A stretch of DNA of 64,000 nucleotides from contig NZ_CP012024.1 of the NCBI RefSeq assembly GCF_001050115.1, forward strand, positions 352,001 through 416,000, in the 5' to 3' direction. This DNA is from Bacillus smithii. Its GTDB lineage: Bacteria; Bacillota; Bacilli; Bacillales; DSM-4216. Below the pieces are notes generated by a model. That model worked only from the letters and a program-made list of their open reading frames with translations. It did no database searches and was not told the origin of the DNA. This document shows positions 7,834 to 18,321 of this stretch, piece by piece. Within the stretch, counting starts at the first letter, position 1. Each line of letters starts with the position of its first letter. Made by a program: the position numbers and the translations under genes.

Positions 7834-8850
7834 TTATTTTGTCATATCAATCACAATGCGTCCATTAATTTTGCCCTTTAACATGTCATCAAAAATATCA
7901 TTGATTTCCTCTAGCGTACGGGTTTCAATGATCGTTTTTACTTTTCCTTCTGCGGCAAATTGCAGAGCTTCTTGCAAATCCTTACGCGTCCCAACAATAG
8001 AACCGACAACTTTGGTTCCATTTAAGACTGTATCGAAAATGGGGACATCTATTGATTCTGGTGGCAGTCCCACCATGACGCAAGTGCCTCCGCGTCGAAT
8101 CGAACGATAAGCTTGATCGAATGCTTTTTTCGCAACAGCCGTACTAACAACACCATGCACACCGCCAATTTCTTTATGGATCCACGCTGCTGCATCCTCT
8201 TTTGCTGCATTGACCACTTTATCAGCACCTAGTTTTAAGGCAAGTTCTAATTTTTCATCATGCATATCAATGGCCACTACATTCATTCCCATAGCTTTAG
8301 CATATTGGACCGCAAGATGACCTAATCCGCCGATGCCAAAGATGGCTACCCATTCACCTGGTTTGACATCGGATACTTTCAATGCTTTATAGGTAGTCAC
8401 TCCTGCACAAAATATAGGAGCGGCTTCTACAAATCCTAAATTGTCAGGAATCTTTACTACATAATCGGCAGCTGCGACACAATATTCTGCATAGCCGCCG
8501 TCTACTGAATACCCTGCATTTTCTTGGTTTAAGCAAAGAGTTTCGCGTCCTGACAAACAATATTCACAATGCCCGCACGCTGAATAAAGCCAAGGAATAC
8601 CCACTCGGTCACCGACTTTTAAGTGAGTAACACCTTCTCCTACTTCTTCTACTATTCCGACACCCTCATGCCCTGGAATGAGAGGCAGCTTTGGTTTCAC
8701 CGGCCAATCTCCATGAGCGGCGTGCAAATCTATATGGCATACGCCGCATGCTTGGATATGGACTAATATTTCATTGAAACCTGGCTTTGGCTTAGGAACG
8801 TCTTGCACTTCTAACCTTTCCTTAAATTGTTTTACTACTGCCGCTTTCAT
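7834..8850 (-). CDS. adhT: Zinc-dependent alcohol dehydrogenase (ADH-T type) with Ile at position 40
   Basis: A 338-aa medium-chain NAD-dependent alcohol dehydrogenase closely resembling ADH-T/AdhP of thermophilic bacilli. Catalytic zinc ligands are C38, H61 in the GHE block and C148 in [13 protein letters not shown]. Structural zinc cysteines sit in the [15 protein letters not shown] block. The NAD-binding [14 protein letters not shown] motif is near residue 172. The conserved C-H-T-D-L-H segment reads C-H-I-D-L-H here, so the proton-relay Thr40 known from this family is Ile (codon ATA instead of ACA). The start is ATG 8850 behind GGAGTGGGAGT. Rex-type palindromes lie upstream, suggesting repression at low NADH. 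Confidence 0.9.
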   Translation of the reverse strand: MKAAVVKQFKERLEVQDVPKPKPGFNEILVHIQACGVCHIDLHAAHGDWPVKPKLPLIPGHEGVGIVEEVGEGVTHLKVGDRVGIPWLYSACGHCEYCLSGRETLCLNQENAGYSVDGGYAEYCVAAADYVVKIPDNLGFVEAAPIFCAGVTTYKALKVSDVKPGEWVAIFGIGGLGHLAVQYAKAMGMNVVAIDMHDEKLELALKLGADKVVNAAKEDAAAWIHKEIGGVHGVVSTAVAKKAFDQAYRSIRRGGTCVMVGLPPESIDVPIFDTVLNGTKVVGSIVGTRKDLQEALQFAAEGKVKTIIETRTLEEINDIFDDMLKGKINGRIVIDMTK

Positions 8851-8995
8851 ACTCCCACTCCTTTTAGAAAATCTTTCGAAATGGACGTTGCATTCGAGTT
8901 TTCCGTGATTAGTAGAATTCTACCTTTGTTAAAAAGCAGTGCTAAGCAGTTTCCATTTTTTTAGTTCAAATAATGCCGGCTACACTTTGAAATAA

Positions 8996-9011
8996 TGTGA
9001 AATATTTCACA
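8996..9011. promoter_or_regulatory. Rex operator 1 (NADH/NAD redox repressor)
   Basis: TGTGAAATATTTCACA is a perfect palindrome matching the Firmicutes Rex consensus TTGTGAAnnnnTTCACAA, about 145 bp upstream of adhT on its transcribed side. Confidence 0.75.
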
Positions 9012-9025
9012 AATATAAGGGTAAA

Positions 9026-9056
9026 TGAAAGCAAGAATGTTAGGTTCTTGCTTTCA
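9026..9056. terminator. Hairpin 5' of intron copy 1
   Basis: TGAAAGCAAGAA at 9026-9037 pairs perfectly with 9045-9056. The following CATTAT is a poor T-tract, so it may be a target hairpin rather than a true terminator. The intron begins seven bases after it. Confidence 0.55.
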
Positions 9057-9062
9057 CATTAT

Positions 9063-9702
9063 GTGCGCCCGGCATGTACATGAACTATAGGGTGTAAGTC
9101 CCGAACCCCGAAGACAGAAGTAGAGGTTAGCCAAGAGCAAGGGTGTCCGTGGTGACGCGGAATCTGAAGGAAGCTGGAGGCAAAACACCGGTCCGAGGAA
9201 CACGAACCTCATATAAGGCTAGGTATGATTGAGTGAGTTTGCATAACAAAACAAAGCTCTTTCTGTCGAAGGTCATATCGAGTAAATGAGGCGGATAGAT
9301 GGTGTGAAAGTGCATGTACTTACCCGGGGAGGTCTGGCGGATATGTGAAGTACTCTTCATAACCTACTTAGTGATAAGTAGCTGAACCGTCAGAAGTCAG
9401 CAGAGGTCATAGTATTAGTTGGTCTAGAACAACTAAGAAGGACCGAACAATTAAGAGAGAATAGCCCTTGGTATTCAGTGAGTCATGATGAACACAGAAA
9501 ACGTAGTACCTCACTTGAGGGAGGAAGCGGTGAATCCCGTGGGAGACCTCTTGGAGGGTGGAGTGACCACTGGCATAAAGAGAACAGCTATTCACGGAAG
9601 TTATAAAGACTTGCGTCAATTATCTTAATTGAACCGCCGTATACGGAACCGTACGTACGGTGGTGTGAGAGGACGGGAGTTAATCGCTCCCTCCTACTCG
9701 AT
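9063..9702 (+). mobile_element. Group II intron, class C type, ORF-less copy 1 (640 nt)
   Basis: It starts GTGCGCCCGGC and ends CTACTCGAT. Domain V is recognisable near 9635-9670 (AACCGCCGTATACGG...CCGTACGTACGGTGG, with a CGC triad) and domain VI follows. Up to the domain IV region it looks identical to the full-length intron at 45283. There, about 1.25 kb including the reverse-transcriptase gene is missing; only a stub of about 28 nt of the ORF 3' end, with several differences, remains. It cannot code for its own maturase and presumably depends on one supplied in trans. Confidence 0.88.
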
Positions 9703-9740
9703 TAATATAAATCAGTTTTTTGCAAAAATGTATGACAAAC

Positions 9741-9758
9741 TTGTGAAATATTTCACAA
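9741..9758. promoter_or_regulatory. Rex operator 2
   Basis: TTGTGAAATATTTCACAA, a full 18-bp palindromic match to the Rex consensus. It lies on the other side of the intron from operator 1; without the intron the two would be about 90 bp apart. Confidence 0.78.
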
Positions 9759-9763
9759 ATTAA

Positions 9764-9880
9764 AAGGCAATATTTGCTTGCAGGCTGATCGAATCCGTGG
9801 AAGATGCGGAACAGGCTTTAGCAGTTGGGGCTTGTGCGATTACGATTTCCAATGTGGATTTATGGAAACAATTTATATAG
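9764..9880 (+). pseudogene. 3' remnant of a second glpP
   Basis: About 115 bp match the end of the intact glpP (5515-5632) at roughly 90% identity by eye, including the stop and the GGGCGGCTGAAAAATGCC that follows. The remnant begins abruptly within the codons for the family block IFAGG. It lies immediately upstream of the glpF promoter, where a functional glpP normally sits in Bacillus, so this is probably the decayed tail of a glpP at the ancestral position or of a duplicate. Confidence 0.8.
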
Positions 9881-9888
9881 GGCGGCTG

Positions 9889-9940
9889 AAAAATGCCGGG
9901 AACGCCTTAGACGGGAAAAGAAAGGCATTCCGCATTTTTT
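9889..9940 (+). terminator. Terminator of the glpP remnant
   Basis: AAAAATGCCGGGAACGCC pairs imperfectly with GGCATTCCGCATTTTTT at about 9923-9940. Confidence 0.6.
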
Positions 9941-9972
9941 ATAAAAAGTAGATTGAAAATTTCAAATTACCG

Positions 9973-10001
9973 TTGACAACGCTTTCATCCGTCGTTATGA
10001 T
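9973..10001 (+). promoter_or_regulatory. glpF promoter overlapped by a cre site
   Basis: TTGACA at 9973-9978 and TATGAT at 9996-10001 with a 17-bp spacer. TGACAACGCTTTCA at 9974-9987 matches the CcpA cre consensus TGWAANCGNTNWCA in all but one position, implying catabolite repression of glpFK. Confidence 0.8.
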
Positions 10002-10037
10002 GGAGTTAAGTTAATAAATCGTGACGGAGAAGAAGAG

Positions 10038-10087
10038 ACTCACAAAATCCTCATATGAATGGGTGATTTCGTGGGTTTTTATTTTTT
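10038..10087 (+). terminator. glpF leader terminator (GlpP target)
   Basis: ACTCACAAAATC at 10038-10049 pairs with GATTTCGTGGGT at 10065-10076, followed by T-rich sequence. It lies between the promoter and glpF, the position of the GlpP-controlled attenuator in Bacillus. Confidence 0.75.
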
Positions 10088-10116
10088 TAAAATGAAAATG
10101 TAAAGGGGATGATGGG

Positions 10117-12440
<2,324 letters not shown>

Positions 12441-12450
12441 CAAAGTATGC

Positions 12451-12546
12451 TATAATGAAAACAAGTTAATAATAAGTCTAGAGATTAGGAGAGACCAAGA
12501 AGCATTATAGGTTGCTGTAATGTTTTTTTGGTCTCTCCTTTTTTAT
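12451..12546 (+). promoter_or_regulatory. glpD promoter and GlpP-type leader terminator
   Basis: An extended -10 (TGCTATAAT, TATAAT at 12451-12456) lies just after glpK. AGGAGAGACCAA at 12487-12498 pairs with the complementary arm at about 12528-12540, followed by TTTTTT. This attenuator precedes glpD by 40 bp and is the second expected GlpP target. Confidence 0.75.
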
Positions 12547-12583
12547 GGGCTTATGTACATTCGGTAAGGGGAGGGAGCTGTCC

Positions 12584-14257
12584 ATGATTTTTTCCTCAGA
12601 AAATCGTGACGAAGTGATAGAGAAGATGAAAACAGATACATTTGATTTGCTAGTGATTGGCGGCGGAATTACCGGCTGCGGGATTGCTTTGGATGCTGCC
12701 GCAAGGGGAATGAAAACGGCATTGGTCGAAATGCAGGATTTCGCAGCAGGAACGTCAAGCCGTTCTACCAAACTCGTGCACGGCGGTTTGCGGTATTTAA
12801 AACAATTGGAAGTAAAAATGGTGGCCGAGGTCGGGAAAGAACGGGCGATCGTCTACGAAAACGGGCCGCACGTGACGACACCGGAATGGATGCTTCTTCC
12901 TTTTCATAAAGGCGGGACGTTCGGTGCGTTTACGACAAGCATTGGGCTGCGTGTTTATGATTTCTTGGCAGGGGTCAAAAAATCGGAAAGAAGGACGATG
13001 CTTTCCGCTGAGGAAACCTTGCGCAAGGAACCTCTCATTAAGAAAGAAGGCTTAAAAGGCGGTGGATATTATGTTGAATATCGCACGGACGACGCCCGGC
13101 TCACCATTGAGGTAGCGAAAAAAGCAGTGGAGAACGGCGCTTGCTTGCTGAATTATGTCAAAGCGGAACAGTTTTTATACAGCGGCAAAAAAATGATTGG
13201 TGCCCGCGTAAAAGATTGTGTTACAGGAGAAAGTTTTGAAATTCGTGCCAAAAAAGTGGTCAATGCCGCCGGGCCGTGGGTGGATGAAGTGCGAAAAAAA
13301 GACCATTCGATGAATGGTAAACATTTGCGTTTGACAAAGGGAGTTCATATTGTCATCGATCAATCTGTATTCCCGCTAAGGCAGGCGGTATACTTCGACA
13401 CCCCTGATGGTCGAATGGTGTTTGCTATTCCACGAGCAGGGAAAACGTATGTTGGTACAACCGATACGTTTTATGACGGCGATGCTCGCTATCCTAAACC
13501 GCTTAAAAAAGACTGGGAATATTTGTTGAACGCTATTCATTTTATGTTTCCGGATGTCCAAGTAAACGAAAAAGATATTGAATCCAGCTGGGCAGGAGTA
13601 AGGCCGCTTATATACGAGGAAGGGAAAGACCCTTCGGAAATTTCCCGCAAAGACGAAGTATGGGAAGGAGACAGCGGCCTGATTACCATCGCCGGTGGAA
13701 AATTGACCGGATACCGCAAAATGGCGGAAACCGTGGTAGATCTTGTGGCAAAAGAATTAGCGTCAGAAGAAGGAAAAACGTTTAAGCCTTGCCAAACCCG
13801 CTATTTGCCGATTTCCGGAGGTGATGTCGGCGGATCGGACAACTGGCCGATTTTCGTGGCGCAAATGGCAAAAAAAGCGACGCAGTATGGCTTGAAAGAA
13901 GAGGAAGGCCGCAGACTGGCACAGCTGTACGGTTCCAATGTCGAAATTTTATATAAGATAGCCAGTGAATATCAAAAAGCATCCGGTGAAAAGCTGCTGC
14001 CGGCTGCTATATACGCTCAGCTCCTGTATGCCATCCGTTATGAAATGGCTGTAAAACCTGTCGACTTTTTTATTCGAAGGACTGGATCTGTTTTCTTTGA
14101 TATAAAATGGGCAAAAAAATGGAAAGAACCAATTGTAGCGACGATGGCCGAAATTTTTCATTGGGATGAAGAAACGAAAGAATCTTATATGGAAGAATTG
14201 GAAAAAGAAATCACCGATGCCGAAAGACCGGTGGATGCAACGGACATACACAGTTAA
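12584..14257 (+). CDS. glpD: Aerobic glycerol-3-phosphate dehydrogenase GlpD
   Basis: A 557-aa FAD-dependent, membrane-associated enzyme that oxidises glycerol-3-phosphate to dihydroxyacetone phosphate and passes electrons to the quinone pool. The FAD dinucleotide motif [19 protein letters not shown] is near residues 25-43, followed by [15 protein letters not shown]. The C-terminal family region [14 protein letters not shown] is present. I chose ATG 12584 with AAGGGGAGGGAG upstream; an earlier in-frame ATG at 12545 lies in the leader terminator. It has its own promoter and leader, as in Bacillus subtilis. The last step of the glycerol pathway in this window. Confidence 0.95.
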   Translation: MIFSSENRDEVIEKMKTDTFDLLVIGGGITGCGIALDAAARGMKTALVEMQDFAAGTSSRSTKLVHGGLRYLKQLEVKMVAEVGKERAIVYENGPHVTTPEWMLLPFHKGGTFGAFTTSIGLRVYDFLAGVKKSERRTMLSAEETLRKEPLIKKEGLKGGGYYVEYRTDDARLTIEVAKKAVENGACLLNYVKAEQFLYSGKKMIGARVKDCVTGESFEIRAKKVVNAAGPWVDEVRKKDHSMNGKHLRLTKGVHIVIDQSVFPLRQAVYFDTPDGRMVFAIPRAGKTYVGTTDTFYDGDARYPKPLKKDWEYLLNAIHFMFPDVQVNEKDIESSWAGVRPLIYEEGKDPSEISRKDEVWEGDSGLITIAGGKLTGYRKMAETVVDLVAKELASEEGKTFKPCQTRYLPISGGDVGGSDNWPIFVAQMAKKATQYGLKEEEGRRLAQLYGSNVEILYKIASEYQKASGEKLLPAAIYAQLLYAIRYEMAVKPVDFFIRRTGSVFFDIKWAKKWKEPIVATMAEIFHWDEETKESYMEELEKEITDAERPVDATDIHS

Positions 14258-14317
14258 ATCGATTTTGAAATCGAAATCTTTGGATTAGAAAGGGCAATGG
14301 AAATTTGCTTCATCCTG

Positions 14318-14345
14318 CCCCGACACAACTTCTTATAAGTCGGGG
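14318..14345 (+). terminator. Terminator after glpD
   Basis: CCCCGAC at 14318-14324 pairs with GTCGGGG at 14339-14345. Confidence 0.6.
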
Positions 14346-14447
14346 CTGCCTTAATTGCGTGGAATGACAAGTTTTTGCCTTTTCGACAGATTAATAAGAA
14401 TTTTTCGTCATTTATTGAAGGGCTGTACAAAATAGCTTTGTTTCGTA

Positions 14448-14453
14448 TATAAT
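14448..14453 (+). promoter_or_regulatory. -10 element of the tRNA-Ser promoter
   Basis: TATAAT at 14448-14453 with a TGTACA-like -35 at about 14424; the tRNA begins 30 bp downstream. Confidence 0.5.
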
Positions 14454-14482
14454 ATATTTTGCGCTAATGAAAGAGGTCATAT

Positions 14483-14570
14483 GGAGAAGTACCCAAGCGG
14501 CTGAAGGGGACGCACTCGAAATGCGTTAGGACGGGTGACCGTCGCGTGGGTTCAAATCCCACCTTCTCCG
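14483..14570 (+). tRNA. tRNA-Ser (anticodon CGA)
   Basis: An 88-nt class II tRNA. The acceptor stem GGAGAAG (14483-14489) pairs with CTTCTCC (14563-14569). The anticodon stem ACGCA/TGCGT encloses the loop CTCGAAA with anticodon CGA. A long variable arm (GGACGGGTGACCGTC) and a T-loop GGTTCAAATCC are present. CCA is not encoded. Confidence 0.95.
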
Positions 14571-14586
14571 TTACCCATTTGACAAG

Positions 14587-14617
14587 AGGTTCTCGGGTTG
14601 ATCCCGGGAACCTTTTT
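14587..14617 (+). terminator. tRNA-Ser terminator
   Basis: AGGTTCTCGGG at 14587-14597 pairs with CCCGGGAACC from 14603, followed by TTTTT. Confidence 0.85.
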
Positions 14618-14667
14618 GATTTTATGACATTAGTCAGTTGAGCTTGCGATATTGTGCGAAACAATAA

Positions 14668-14687
14668 ACCACCTGCTATGCGGTGGT
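14668..14687. repeat. Small palindrome, possible IS200/IS605-type or MITE end
   Basis: ACCACC-TGCTATGC-GGTGGT hairpin flanked by TAA and GCCGATTTATACT. It resembles the subterminal hairpins of IS200/IS605-like elements, but no transposase is nearby. It could be a remnant. Confidence 0.3.
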
Positions 14688-14709
14688 GCCGATTTATACT
14701 AGATCATAT

Positions 14710-14748
14710 AAAGAAGTCCCTCCTGCATTGTCAAGGAGGGACTTCTTT
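14710..14748 (+). terminator. Terminator hairpin 5' of intron copy 2
   Basis: AAAGAAGTCCCTCCT at 14710-14724 pairs perfectly with AGGAGGGACTTCTTT at 14734-14748. The intron starts two bases later. Confidence 0.85.
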
Positions 14749-14750
14749 AT

Positions 14751-15390
14751 GTGCGCCCGGCATGTACATGAACTATAGGGTGTAAGTCCCGAACCCCGAA
14801 GACAGAAGTAGAGGTTAGCCAAGAGCAAGGGTGTCCGTGGTGACGCGGAATCTGAAGGAAGCTGGAGGCAAAACACCGGTCCGAGGAACACGAACCTCAT
14901 ATAAGGCTAGGTATGATTGAGTGAGTTTGCATAACAAAACAAAGCTCTTTCTGTCGAAGGTCATATCGAGTAAATGAGGCGGATAGATGGTGTGAAAGTG
15001 CATGTACTTACCCGGGGAGGTCTGGCGGATATGTGAAGTACTCTTCATAACCTACTTAGTGATAAGTAGCTGAACCGTCAGAAGTCAGCAGAGGTCATAG
15101 TATTAGTTGGTCTAGAACAACTAAGAAGGACCGAACAATTAAGAGAGAATAGCCCTTGGTATTCAGTGAGTCATGATGAACACAGAAAACGTAGTACCTC
15201 ACTTGAGGGAGGAAGCGGTGAATCCCGTGGGAGACCTCTTGGAGGGTGGAGTGACCACTGGCATAAAGAGAACAGCTATTCACGGAAGTTATAAAGACTT
15301 GCGTCAATTATCTTAATTGAACCGCCGTATACGGAACCGTACGTACGGTGGTGTGAGAGGACGGGAGTTAATCGCTCCCTCCTACTCGAT
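14751..15390 (+). mobile_element. Group II intron, class C type, ORF-less copy 2 (640 nt)
   Basis: Same length, same termini and apparently the same sequence as copy 1 at 9063, including the short ORF stub in domain IV. It is inserted two bases after the terminator hairpin at 14710-14748 and ends 13 bp from the stop of the carboxypeptidase gene on the opposite strand. Confidence 0.88.
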
Positions 15391-15403
15391 GGAATTCATC
15401 ACT

Positions 15404-16699
15404 TTAAAAGATTCCGTCCATGAGGGCGGCAAACCAGTTTTCCTTCTGAATTTCTTCTTTTACCGTTGCTTTTACTTGAGCCTTTTTCTCTAATTTTGTC
15501 GTTAAATATCCGTAAGAACCATCCCGCAACGTAATTTTCCCAATAACGGTCCCTTTTTGAATAGGAGATTTAAGTTTCTTTTGATCTGTTAAAAATTTAG
15601 GCATAAGCGTCAGCTTGGCTTTGATCGAATGGCCGTTTTTAGGAACCAATTCAGTAACGGTTGTTTTAGATGTAATGGCTGCTTTTTCTTTCGTCCCGTT
15701 TTCTACGGGGATCTTTTGCTGGTTCGTTGGTAAGAATTTTTCCGGTGAAATTTTTTCATAGTCCCAATGGGTAAAGCCGTAGTCCAGCAATTTTTGAGCC
15801 TGCATGTAACGGGCTTTTGAAGATCGTTTTCCTTTTTTATTTTTGGCGTCTATGATGACGGCAATCAATTCGCGTTGCCCTCTTTTAGCTAATGCTACGA
15901 TGCCGTAGCCTGCTGCGTCATTCATGCCCGTTTTCAAACCGATGGCGCCTTTATAAGGATATTTGCCATTTGGCAGCAATTGATTTTTATTGCGAAGAGG
16001 GATGCTGTACGAATCTGTAACAGGAAACTGATCAAGTTCTTTTTTTTCGATATCCATTTCATTTGGGAAAGAATGAATGAAATGGTATGCCAATAAAGCG
16101 AGATCACGGGCTGACATCTTATTTTCGCCATCGGAAGCTGTTCCTTTCACTTGGTACGGAGCAAGATCCTGGTTGTTTAATCCGGAAGTATTCACAAAAG
16201 ACGAATGTTTCAAGCCAAGCTGTTTGGCTTTGTTATTCATCATTTGGACAAAGTGCTTGTCCGATTTGCCGGCCATTCGACCAAGAGCACGGCTGGCGGC
16301 GTTGGCCGATACCAGCGTCATGGCATTATATAAATCACGCACGGTGTACGATTGCCCTTGATACAGAGGAACATTTCCCAGCCCCGGCCTAGTGGACAAG
16401 TCTTGGTCGGTGGCATCCGCATGGTAGACATCATCCCATTTGAGATCGCCTTTTTGGATTTTTTCTAAAATGAGATATTGCGTCATCAATTTAGACATGC
16501 TAGCGACCGACAGCGATTCATCCATATTTTGGCCAAAAAGAATTTTTCCGGACTTTGCATCCACTAAAATCGCCGCTTTGGCATGAACGCTCATGTCACT
16601 GGCTGCTTCTGCTTTCGAATGGCGGCCGCTTGGAAACGACATACTGATCCCGGCGACAAGAAGGATCGCTACCAAATACATATGTACATATCGAATCAT
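15404..16699 (-). CDS. dacA: D-alanyl-D-alanine carboxypeptidase (penicillin-binding protein 5 type)
   Basis: A 431-aa S11-family serine peptidase that trims the terminal D-Ala of peptidoglycan pentapeptides outside the membrane. There is an N-terminal signal segment (about residues 7-30, ending near SKAEAA), the S-x-x-K motif SMSK around residue 69, SAN near 131 and KTG near 256. A beta-rich PBP5 C-terminal domain is followed by a terminal amphipathic stretch (QKENWFAALMDGIF) of the kind that anchors DacA. The start ATG 16699 has GGGGAAGGAGTGGGAAG upstream; an in-frame ATG 35 codons earlier is rejected because it would hide the signal peptide. Similar to dacA, but DacF-type paralogues are possible. 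Confidence 0.85.
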   Translation of the reverse strand: MIRYVHMYLVAILLVAGISMSFPSGRHSKAEAASDMSVHAKAAILVDAKSGKILFGQNMDESLSVASMSKLMTQYLILEKIQKGDLKWDDVYHADATDQDLSTRPGLGNVPLYQGQSYTVRDLYNAMTLVSANAASRALGRMAGKSDKHFVQMMNNKAKQLGLKHSSFVNTSGLNNQDLAPYQVKGTASDGENKMSARDLALLAYHFIHSFPNEMDIEKKELDQFPVTDSYSIPLRNKNQLLPNGKYPYKGAIGLKTGMNDAAGYGIVALAKRGQRELIAVIIDAKNKKGKRSSKARYMQAQKLLDYGFTHWDYEKISPEKFLPTNQQKIPVENGTKEKAAITSKTTVTELVPKNGHSIKAKLTLMPKFLTDQKKLKSPIQKGTVIGKITLRDGSYGYLTTKLEKKAQVKATVKEEIQKENWFAALMDGIF

Positions 16700-16984
16700 A
16701 AAACTTCCCACTCCTTCCCCCTTATTATATCTCGTTTTCTGTATAGCCGAATAAAAAAATAGAAGTACTTGTTCTCCTTGCTCCCTTTGCTTTCCAATTG
16801 TCACAAGGATTCGCCGCTATTTAGGAATAGCAAGAGAAGGTTTGCGGGAAGAAAAACAGCCAAAAGAAAAAATCCATTTTATAGAGAAGAGTGCTCTTGG
16901 AAGTTTGTGAAAAAAATGAAACTAGTATACCATAATAAGAAACATGATCTTTGGGAATGTGGAGAAAGAAGGAGGAAACAGAAG

Positions 16985-17740
16985 TTGGCGATTGTTTTGA
17001 CCATGTTTGCCATGGGGCTCTTGCTCGGTTTTATAGGAGCAGGGGGGTCTGGCTTTATTATTGCTATATTGACTGTTCTATTTAACATCCCAATACATAC
17101 GGCGCTGGGAACGTCGCTTACGGCAATGGCGTTTACCAGTTTATCAGGAGCTTATAGCCATTTTAGAGAAGGCAATACAGCTGTCGGTGTCGGACTGGTT
17201 GTCGGAATTTTTGGCGCGATAGGTTCTTACATCGGATCTAAAATTGCGACTGTTATCCCTGCCGGTGATCTTCATTGGCTGACAGCGGGAATGCTGTTTT
17301 TATCCTCCATTTTACTGTTAGTCCGTTTATCTCTGTCTAAAAAGGCCGAAGAGACAAAAACGAAAGAAGTGAAGTGGAATCAGCCGCTGACAATGATAAA
17401 GGCGATAATACTTGGAATAGTGGCCGGAATTTTATCAGGAACATTTGGAATCGGAGCCACTCCATTTATTCAGTTGGGTCTCTTGACGATGCTTGGTTTG
17501 ACGATCCGCCAATCGGTCGGGACTACTATGCTGGTGATTTTGCCGATAGCGATTGGAGGCGGAACGGGGTATAGACAGGCTGGATACTTGGACTGGATAT
17601 TGCTGTTGGAAGTATTGGTAGGTACCATGACGGGGGCTTATGTAGGAGCTAAATTTACCAATTTAGCCCCGAAAAGTGTTTTAAAAGTAGCCATGGTTTT
17701 AACGCCGGCCGTAGCAGCGTTGCTGTTGTTAATACAATAG
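16985..17740 (+). CDS. TauE/SafE-family permease (sulfite or organosulfur exporter type)
   Basis: A 251-aa membrane protein with about eight hydrophobic segments and the duplicated TauE/SafE layout: GLLLGFIGAGGSGFIIAILT near residues 10-29 and GIVAGILSGTFGIGATPFIQLGLL near 145-168 are the two glycine-rich repeat halves. I chose the TTG at 16985 because AAGGAGG lies about ten bases upstream and it gives the normal length. In-frame starts further upstream would add 72 unlikely residues and overlap the divergent dacA promoter. The substrate is unknown; sulfite, sulfoacetate or taurine-derived compounds are typical for the family. Confidence 0.8.
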   Translation: MAIVLTMFAMGLLLGFIGAGGSGFIIAILTVLFNIPIHTALGTSLTAMAFTSLSGAYSHFREGNTAVGVGLVVGIFGAIGSYIGSKIATVIPAGDLHWLTAGMLFLSSILLLVRLSLSKKAEETKTKEVKWNQPLTMIKAIILGIVAGILSGTFGIGATPFIQLGLLTMLGLTIRQSVGTTMLVILPIAIGGGTGYRQAGYLDWILLLEVLVGTMTGAYVGAKFTNLAPKSVLKVAMVLTPAVAALLLLIQ

Positions 17741-17869
17741 TTTCACAGATTGCTTTTAATGGATTTATAAGGGTTCATGAAGCGGAGAGCGTTTTTATTG
17801 GATGAACCGGAATTCTGCCTATAACCTTAGTTGTTCCCTTCTATAGGAAAAATGAAGAAAAAGTGTATG

Positions 17870-17910
17870 AAAAAACGGACTCCCTTCAAAAGAAGTTCTG
17901 TCCGTTTTTT
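17870..17910 (-). terminator. Terminator of the 54-aa gene
   Basis: AAAAAACGGAC at 17870-17880 pairs with GTCCGTTTTTT at 17900-17910. It directly follows the stop of the minus-strand gene and could also serve the convergent permease gene. Confidence 0.8.
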
Positions 17911-17912
17911 CA

Positions 17913-18077
17913 TTAGTTTTCTTTTGTTTGTAATTTCCGCAAAAATTGTGCTTCTTGAAACTGCCTTCTCAGTTTTTTGGTGTCATAAAAATTTTTCAAC
18001 TTTGGATACACGATTGGAGCAATCAGTGCACCATATAAGAGCCATTTTTTTGCTTTTGAATTGGCCATATTCATCAT
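17913..18077 (-). CDS. Small protein of 54 aa with one hydrophobic segment
   Basis: A minus-strand frame starting ATG-ATG at 18072-18077 with AAAGGAAAAGGG directly upstream, followed by MANSKAKKWLLYGALIAPIV, then a basic, probably helical tail (KKLRRQFQEAQFLRKLQ). A terminator abuts the stop codon. The ribosome site, coding-like composition and terminator make a real gene likely. No family is recognised. One short membrane segment with a positively charged cytoplasmic tail is the most that can be said. Confidence 0.6.
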   Translation of the reverse strand: MMNMANSKAKKWLLYGALIAPIVYPKLKNFYDTKKLRRQFQEAQFLRKLQTKEN

Positions 18078-18321
18078 CCCTTTTCCTTTGAATTCTCGTT
18101 AAATAACGCTGTGCTTCAAAAATTTTCATCCAACGGTTTGAAAACCGAAAGAAGGAAGCCAGGACCTTATTTTCCTTCGGCAACTTTAAACAAGCCATTT
18201 TATTAAATACTGTTCCGAATTAAATATACTATAAATATAGTTGGAATAAAAGTATGGATGTTTTTAAAAGTGTGATAATTTTTAAAATGAGTATAATCAG
18301 GATAATGTTGATAAAAAATGA

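Noticed and set aside
7763-8110. Plus-strand 115-codon frame overlapping adhT
   Set aside because: Antisense to a full-length alcohol dehydrogenase and starting inside the terminator hairpin.
9127-9619. Minus-strand open frames of 70-77 codons repeated at each intron copy (9127, 14815, 45347, 52600 and others)
   Set aside because: They lie antisense inside the structured intron RNA and repeat only because the intron repeats; no ribosome sites or family features.
17983-18198. 71-codon minus-strand frame overlapping the 54-aa gene
   Set aside because: The ribosome site at 18080-18090 fits the 54-aa frame; the longer frame would read through that site, and its C-terminal third is out of frame with the better candidate.
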